Below are positions 5,605 through 9,341 of a DNA stretch of 9,341 nt, one piece after another. Where the stretch lies: the NCBI GenBank assembly GCA_013694685.1, contig JACDBY010000352.1, positions 1-9,341 on the forward strand. Reading direction: 5' to 3'. The DNA comes from Actinomycetota bacterium (GTDB taxonomy: Bacteria; Actinomycetota; Thermoleophilia; Gaiellales; Gaiellaceae). The notes beneath the pieces are model-generated. The model saw nothing but the letters and a program-made list of their open reading frames with translations, was not told the DNA's origin and made no database searches. Position 1 is the first letter of the stretch. Every line of letters begins with the position of its first letter. A program made the position numbers and the translations under genes.

Positions 5605-5622
5605 GCGGGGTAGGCTCCCCGC
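5605..5622 (+). repeat. 6-bp hairpin just before the zinc peptidase start
   Basis: GCGGGG (5605-5610) pairs perfectly with CCCCGC (5617-5622). The 6-nt loop TAGGCT contains the only AGG near the GTG at 5624. There is no T run, so it is not a classical terminator. It could gate translation of the peptidase or modestly attenuate read-through from the NlpC/P60 gene. Confidence 0.45.
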
Positions 5623-5623
5623 C

Positions 5624-6505
5624 GTGAAGTGGAAGAAGATCCCGGGCCGAGGTGACATCGAGGATCGCCGCGGTCAGAGCGGTGGCGGTGGCGGACTTGG
5701 TGGCGGCGGCCTGCCGTTCCCGATCCCCACGGGCAAGGGAGGCGGGGGCCTTCTCCTGATCGTCGGTGTCGTCCTCTTCCTCCTCTTCGGGGGCAAGATC
5801 GGCGGCGGCGACGGAGCCGGGCCGCTCGACCCAGGCGGCGGCCTTCAGCCGGCTCCGCCGGCCGAAACGGGGACGGCACCAAAGGCCGACGAGACCTTCG
5901 AGTTCGCGAAGTTCGTCAGCCAAGACAGCCAGAACCTCTGGGCGAAGATCTTCCAGCAGTCGCAGAAGCAGTACCCGCGTGCACCGGTCGTCACGTTCAC
6001 GACGTCGACTGTCAGCGGCTGCGGGCCTGCATCGGCTCAGACCGGGCCGTTCTACTGCCCGGCCGACAACAAGGTCTACCTCGACCTCTCGTTCTTCAAG
6101 ATCCTCTCGCAGCGCTTCGGGGCGACGGGCGACTTCGCGGCCGCCTACGTGATCGCGCACGAGATCGGACATCACGTCCAGACCGTGCTCGGCATCGAGC
6201 GCGGCGTTCGCGAGAAGCAGCAACAGGATCCTGAGAACGCCAACCGGTACCTCGTCCAGCTCGAGCTGCAGGCCGACTGCTTCGCCGGTGTGTGGGCGCA
6301 CTCGACCTACGAGCGCGGGCTGCTCCAGCCGGGTGACGTCCAGGAGGGGCTGAATGCCGCCGCGGCGGTCGGAGACGATCGCCTGGGCGCGCGCAGCCGG
6401 GAGCAGTGGACGCACGGCTCGTCCGAGCTTCGCGAGAAGTGGTTCCGGACCGGCTTCGACTCGGGCAAGCCGGACGACTGCGACACGAGCGACGTCGACA
6501 TCTAG
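5624..6505 (+). CDS. Membrane-anchored neutral zinc metallopeptidase (YpfJ family, PF04228)
   Basis: This 293-residue protein has the family N-terminus KW..(x)..DIEDRRG (about 2-17), a Gly-rich linker, and one transmembrane helix, GLLLIVGVVLFLLFGG (about 42-57). The peptidase domain follows. CGPASAQTGPFYCPADNKVY (133-152) has the two conserved Cys. YVIAHEIGHHVQ holds the zinc-binding HExxH (H179, E180, H183), and ELQADCFAGVWAH (214-226) supplies the third ligand region. It is predicted to face outside the membrane; the substrate is unknown for the family. GTG 5624 is chosen because it matches the usual M-K-W start. ATG 5603 adds 7 residues and is only 9 nt after the NlpC/P60 stop, so it remains possible. 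It is probably cotranscribed with the upstream cell-wall hydrolase. Confidence 0.9.
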   Translation: MKWKKIPGRGDIEDRRGQSGGGGGLGGGGLPFPIPTGKGGGGLLLIVGVVLFLLFGGKIGGGDGAGPLDPGGGLQPAPPAETGTAPKADETFEFAKFVSQDSQNLWAKIFQQSQKQYPRAPVVTFTTSTVSGCGPASAQTGPFYCPADNKVYLDLSFFKILSQRFGATGDFAAAYVIAHEIGHHVQTVLGIERGVREKQQQDPENANRYLVQLELQADCFAGVWAHSTYERGLLQPGDVQEGLNAAAAVGDDRLGARSREQWTHGSSELREKWFRTGFDSGKPDDCDTSDVDI

Positions 6506-6518
6506 CAGTGCCGCGTCT

Positions 6519-6558
6519 CGCAACCTTCCACGGGAACTGCCCCCGGTGGAACGTTGCG
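6519..6558. repeat. Long imperfect inverted repeat (hairpin 1)
   Basis: CGCAAC/GTTGCG (6519-6524, 6553-6558) is followed inward by a C-C mismatch, then TTCCAC/GTGGAA (6526-6531, 6546-6551) and GGG/CCC. It starts 14 nt after the metallopeptidase stop. There is no T run. It could be a transcript-stabilising hairpin or part of a dispersed palindromic repeat. Confidence 0.55.
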
Positions 6559-6569
6559 CTCCGGGACAC

Positions 6570-6596
6570 TGGGTGCCGGACAGGGTCCGGCACCTA
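6570..6596. repeat. 12-bp near-perfect palindrome (REP-like hairpin 2)
   Basis: GGTGCCGGAC (6572-6581) and GTCCGGCACC (6585-6594) are perfect complements around a 3-nt AGG loop, extended by a G-U and a T-A pair to 12 bp. Sequences of the GGTGCCGGAC/GTCCGGCACC type resemble dispersed extragenic palindromes, some mobilised by RAYT transposases. Copy number cannot be judged from one window. It may also serve as a hairpin terminator between the peptidase and glgC. Confidence 0.55.
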
Positions 6597-6632
6597 CACG
6601 GGTTCCGGTGAGGGAGTAGACACCGCACCAGG

Positions 6633-6646
6633 CTCGTCGCGACGAG
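6633..6646. promoter_or_regulatory. 14-bp perfect palindrome upstream of glgC
   Basis: CTCGTCGCGACGAG reads identically on both strands and lies 16 nt before the glgC ATG. TAGACA (6617-6622), a possible -10, lies just upstream, so a protein bound here would sit over the transcription start. A repressor operator is plausible but unproven; in high-GC DNA such dyads also occur by chance. Confidence 0.35.
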
Positions 6647-6662
6647 GTCGCGCTCGCGTGGT

Positions 6663-7913
6663 ATGAGTGCGACACGGGTGGCATCACCTCGCGTCTTCGG
6701 AATCGTCCTGGCAGGTGGCGCAGGGAAGCGGCTGCTTCCGCTGACAGCCGACCGGGCAAAGCCGGCCGTGCCCTTCGGAGGCCACTACCGGCTCGTCGAC
6801 TTCGCTCTCTCGAACCGCGTCAACGCGAGCTACCTGCGGATCGTCGTCCTGACGCAGTACAAGAGCCATAGCCTCGATCGGCACATCACGACGACGTGGA
6901 GGATGTCGCCGCTCCTCGGGAACTACGTCACGCCCGTCCCCGCCCAGCAGCGCATGGGGCCGCACTGGTTCCAGGGATCGGCGGACGCGATCTACCAGAG
7001 CCTCAATCTCGTCCACGACGAGCGTCCCGAGCTGATCTGCGTCTTCGGCGCCGACCACATCTACCGCTTCGACCCGCGCCAGATGGTCGAGGCTCACGAG
7101 GAGCACGGCGCCGGGGTGACAGTGGCGGGGATACGCGTGCCGCTCGTGCAGGCGAGCGAGTTCGGCGTGATCGAGCCGGCGACGGACGGCCACACGATTG
7201 CCGCGTTCCGCGAGAAGCCCGCGGACGCGACAGGACTCCCGGACGCGCCCGACCAGGTGTACGCCTCGATGGGGATCTACGTCTTCCGGGCCGACACGCT
7301 GATCGACGCGGTGACGGAGGACGCCGCGGATCGGAGCTCGGTGCACGATCTCGGCGGCAGCATCATCCCGCTGCTGGTCGGGCGAGGCGAGGCCCACGTC
7401 TACGACTTCTCCTCGAATGACGTCCCCGGGGCCGAGGAGCGCGATCGGGGCTACTGGCGGGACGTCGGGACGCTCGACGCGTACTACGACGCACAGATGG
7501 ATCTCGTGTCTACCGTGCCGGCCTTCAATCTCTACAACCGTGAGTGGCCGATCCACAGCTGGCTGGAGCCTCTGCCGCCGGCGAAGTTCGTGATCGAGGA
7601 GGAGGGGCGCACCGGGCGCGCGGTCAACTCGATGGTGAGCGCGGGCGTGATCGTCTCCGGCGGGCTCGTCCGCCGCTCGGTGGTCTCCCCCGAGGTACGC
7701 GTCCATTCCCACGCGGAGGTGGAGGGGTCGGTGCTCCTCCACAACGTCGAGATCGGTCGCGGGGCGGTCGTGCGACGGGCCATCCTCGACAAGAACGTCC
7801 GCGTCGCCGAGGGAGCCCGGATCGGCGTCGATCCCGAGGCCGACCGCGAGCGCTTCGTCGTCTCGCCCGGAGGCGTCGTCGTGGTCGGAAAGGGAGGCAC
7901 GGTCGAGGCGTGA
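6663..7913 (+). CDS. glgC: Glucose-1-phosphate adenylyltransferase
   Basis: This 416-residue enzyme makes ADP-glucose from glucose-1-phosphate and ATP, the committed step of bacterial glycogen synthesis. It has the nucleotide-binding start [16 protein letters not shown] with [10 protein letters not shown] (13-40) and [11 protein letters not shown] (102-112). FGADHIYR carries the catalytic Asp131, EFGVIEP lies at 166-172, FREKP has substrate-binding Lys185, and YASMGIYVF lies at 200-208. A C-terminal left-handed beta-helix (about 320-400, with [20 protein letters not shown] and similar turns) completes the usual length. ATG 6663 lacks a good Shine-Dalgarno site; GTG 6678, five codons on, would give a start closer to other actinobacterial GlgC proteins. 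The stop overlaps the next start (GTGA), so glgC and glgA are coupled. Confidence 0.96.
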   Translation: MSATRVASPRVFGIVLAGGAGKRLLPLTADRAKPAVPFGGHYRLVDFALSNRVNASYLRIVVLTQYKSHSLDRHITTTWRMSPLLGNYVTPVPAQQRMGPHWFQGSADAIYQSLNLVHDERPELICVFGADHIYRFDPRQMVEAHEEHGAGVTVAGIRVPLVQASEFGVIEPATDGHTIAAFREKPADATGLPDAPDQVYASMGIYVFRADTLIDAVTEDAADRSSVHDLGGSIIPLLVGRGEAHVYDFSSNDVPGAEERDRGYWRDVGTLDAYYDAQMDLVSTVPAFNLYNREWPIHSWLEPLPPAKFVIEEEGRTGRAVNSMVSAGVIVSGGLVRRSVVSPEVRVHSHAEVEGSVLLHNVEIGRGAVVRRAILDKNVRVAEGARIGVDPEADRERFVVSPGGVVVVGKGGTVEA

Positions 7914-9112
7914 GGGTCGCGCTCCTCACCCGCGAGTACCCACCGGAGGTGTACGGCGGCGCGGGCGTTCACGTCGAGTACCTCGCTCGGGAGCTCGCCG
8001 GCCTCGTCGACCTCGAGGTGCACTGCTGGGGCGGGGAGCGCCCGGACGACTCGCACCCTCCGGTCGTCGCCCACCGGCCATGGCAGGCGCTCGGGCGGAA
8101 GGAGCCCTGGGTGCCCGCGCTTCAGACGCTGTCGGTCGACCTGACGATGGCTGCGTCCGTCGACGGTGTCGAGCTCGTCCACAGCCACACGTGGTATGCG
8201 AACCTTGGCGGGCACCTCGCGAAGCTCGTGCACGACGTCCCGCACGTCGCGACGGTGCACAGCCTCGAGCCAATGCGGCCGTGGAAGGCGGAGCAGCTCG
8301 GTGGGGGCTACGCCGTGTCGAGCTTCTGCGAGCGCACGGCGCTCGAAGCTGCAGACGCAGTCGTCGCCGTCTCGGGCGAGCAGCGCCGCGACCTGCTCGC
8401 GTGCTACCCGGCGGTCGAGGCGGAGCGGGTGAGCGTGATCGGGAACGGGATCGACACGACGGAGTACCGGCCCGATCCCGAGACGGACGTGCTCGAGCGG
8501 CAGGGGATCGATCCGGAGCGGCCCTCGGTCCTCTTTGTGGGACGGATCACGCGCCAGAAGGGCCTCGGCCATCTCATCGCAGCAGCGCGGGCCTTCGAGC
8601 CGGACGCGCAACTCGTGCTCTGCGCCGGGGCGCCGGACACGCCAGAGCTGGCGGCGGAGACGAAGGCGCAGGTCGAGCGACTTCGCGGGAGGCGAGACGG
8701 CGTCTTCTGGCTCGAACAGATGCTCGCGAAGTCAGAGGTGATCCAGCTCCTGAGCCACGCAACCGTCTTTGTCTGCCCCTCGATCTACGAGCCGCTCGGG
8801 ATCGTCAACCTCGAGGCGATGGCCTGCGAGACCGCCGTCGTCGCCTCCGCCACCGGCGGCATCGTCGAGGTCGTCGACGACGCCGAGACCGGCCTGCTCG
8901 TCCCGCTCGAGCTCGACGAGGCCACCCACGACCCCCGCGACGCGGCCGCCTGCGCGAGCGCCTTCGCGGAGCGGCTGAACGAGCTGGTCCGCGACCCGGA
9001 CCGCGCCGCGGCGATGGGCCGCGCGGGCCGCGCCCGTGCCGTCGAGCGCTTCGCCTGGCCCGCCATCGCCTCCCGAACCGCCGACCTCTACCACGACCTC
9101 GCCCGCGCCTGA
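7910..9112 (+). CDS. glgA: GT4-family glycogen synthase / maltose-1-phosphate synthase (actinobacterial GlgA/GlgM type)
   Basis: This 400-residue retaining glycosyltransferase uses ADP-glucose. The N-terminal domain opens with [20 protein letters not shown] (5-24), the sugar-nucleotide and glucan-binding loop, followed by [12 protein letters not shown] (90-101) and VATVHSLEP. In the C-terminal domain are [16 protein letters not shown] (210-218) with the phosphate-binding Arg and Lys, and the E-x7-E motif in [12 protein letters not shown] (E294, E302). Length and motifs match the actinobacterial (Corynebacterium/Mycobacterium) form, not the longer GT5 GlgA of E. coli. In mycobacteria the homologue GlgM mainly makes maltose-1-phosphate for the GlgE pathway, so that product is a real alternative to linear glycogen. 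The GTG start overlaps the glgC stop by 3 bases. The open frame extends to 7544, but that part is a shadow of glgC. Confidence 0.93.
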   Translation: MRVALLTREYPPEVYGGAGVHVEYLARELAGLVDLEVHCWGGERPDDSHPPVVAHRPWQALGRKEPWVPALQTLSVDLTMAASVDGVELVHSHTWYANLGGHLAKLVHDVPHVATVHSLEPMRPWKAEQLGGGYAVSSFCERTALEAADAVVAVSGEQRRDLLACYPAVEAERVSVIGNGIDTTEYRPDPETDVLERQGIDPERPSVLFVGRITRQKGLGHLIAAARAFEPDAQLVLCAGAPDTPELAAETKAQVERLRGRRDGVFWLEQMLAKSEVIQLLSHATVFVCPSIYEPLGIVNLEAMACETAVVASATGGIVEVVDDAETGLLVPLELDEATHDPRDAAACASAFAERLNELVRDPDRAAAMGRAGRARAVERFAWPAIASRTADLYHDLARA

Positions 9113-9113
9113 A

Positions 9114-9160
9114 CCGAGACCGAGATGACTCCCCGTCCCGGGGAAAGATCTCCGTCTCGG
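9114..9160. terminator. Large three-segment hairpin after glgA (likely bidirectional terminator)
   Basis: CCGAGAC (9114-9120) pairs with GTCTCGG (9154-9160). After a C-C mismatch GAGAT (9122-9126) pairs with ATCTC (9148-9152). Across a small internal loop TCCCCG pairs with CGGGGA around a TCC apex. It starts one base after the glgA stop and ends 4 bases before the stop of the convergent minus-strand gene. There is no T run, as is common in high-GC actinobacteria. Confidence 0.7.
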
Positions 9161-9164
9161 CGCG

Positions 9165-9341
9165 TCAGGCGGTCAGGCCGAGGCGGTCGGTCAGCCACGC
9201 GGCCTGGCGGGCGCGCTCGGCGCGGTAGCCCTCGTCGCCGTCGCGCTCCTGGGCGATGCGGGCGGCCATGAAGCCGAGCAGGGCCGGGCCGAAGCGGGCG
9301 AGGCGCTCGACCTGGGCGTCCCACGGCGCACGGCGGTGTTC
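9165..9341 (-). CDS. C-terminal fragment of a hypothetical protein (5' end outside window)
   Basis: The minus strand is open from the window edge to a TGA at 9167-9165, giving the last 58 residues. They include ERLARFGPALLGFMAARIAQ, followed by RDGDEGYRAERARQAAWLTD, and end RLGLTA. It is helical and charged, with Arg/Ala-rich composition and codon use like its neighbours. I recognise no family from this fragment. It converges on glgA with the hairpin at 9114-9160 between them, which supports a real gene end here. Confidence 0.6.
   Translation of the reverse strand, partial: EHRRAPWDAQVERLARFGPALLGFMAARIAQERDGDEGYRAERARQAAWLTDRLGLTA

Noticed and set aside
5318..6628. 436-aa minus-strand open frame
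   Set aside because: Antisense shadow of the NlpC/P60 and zinc peptidase genes, both of which have clear catalytic motifs on the plus strand.
6684..8611. Minus-strand frames of 352 and 359 aa opposite glgC and glgA
   Set aside because: Antisense shadows of two unmistakable enzymes; no recognisable motifs.
1..9341. CRISPR arrays, insertion sequences, rRNA genes, riboswitches, phage genes
   Set aside because: No regularly spaced repeats, transposase or integrase motifs, rRNA signatures or recognisable riboswitch cores were seen on either strand.

Overview
This is a high-GC (roughly 70 %) chromosomal window with dense, short-spaced genes, GTG starts, TGA as the commonest stop and weak Shine-Dalgarno sites. 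The gene set includes a GT4-type glycogen/maltose-1-phosphate synthase next to glgC, a menaquinone-type geranylgeranyl reductase, an SLH + NlpC/P60 protein and a YpfJ-type zinc peptidase. Together these suggest an actinomycetote, most likely a Thermoleophilia-like lineage (Gaiellales/Solirubrobacterales). That placement is inference from style and gene content, since no marker gene is present.

Layout: (1) Positions 1-250 hold a small inverted repeat, a terminator and a tRNA-Thr(GGT) on the minus strand. (2) Positions 304-2045 hold a plus-strand BNR/Asp-box beta-propeller gene. It converges on a minus-strand series of cupin, tRNA-Tyr(GTA) and an 85-residue protein that starts 3 nt after the tRNA. 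(3) Positions 2208-3475 hold a 47-residue, extremely acidic protein and a geranylgeranyl reductase, tightly packed on the plus strand. (4) Positions 3506-4408, minus strand, hold a secreted TlpA/ResA-like thioredoxin followed by a 131-residue protein of unknown function. (5) Positions 4502-6505, plus strand, hold an exported SLH + NlpC/P60 cell-wall hydrolase and a membrane-anchored zinc metallopeptidase. (6) Positions 6506-6662 hold two strong palindromes and a 14-bp dyad. (7) Positions 6663-9112 hold overlapping glgC and glgA/glgM, closed by a large terminator-like hairpin. (8) The right edge holds the C-terminal end of a minus-strand gene.

The main discovery is the thioredoxin at 3911-4408. 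Its reading frame is interrupted by one in-frame TGA exactly where the first cysteine of the WCxxC active site belongs, giving W-U-S-T-C. The frame then continues intact for 98 codons, through the cis-Pro region, to a normal TAG. Starting 16 nt after the TGA is a hairpin with a GGUC apical loop, the same loop sequence as in the E. coli fdhF SECIS element. I read this as an unannotated extracytoplasmic selenoprotein (UxxC thioredoxin). Standard gene callers would truncate it to 66 residues or call it a pseudogene.

Functionally, the exported/envelope genes (thioredoxin, NlpC/P60, zinc peptidase) sit together, and the glgC-glgA pair supplies ADP-glucose and uses it for alpha-glucan or maltose-1-phosphate synthesis. 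Nothing in the window looks like a mobile element, CRISPR array or rRNA.
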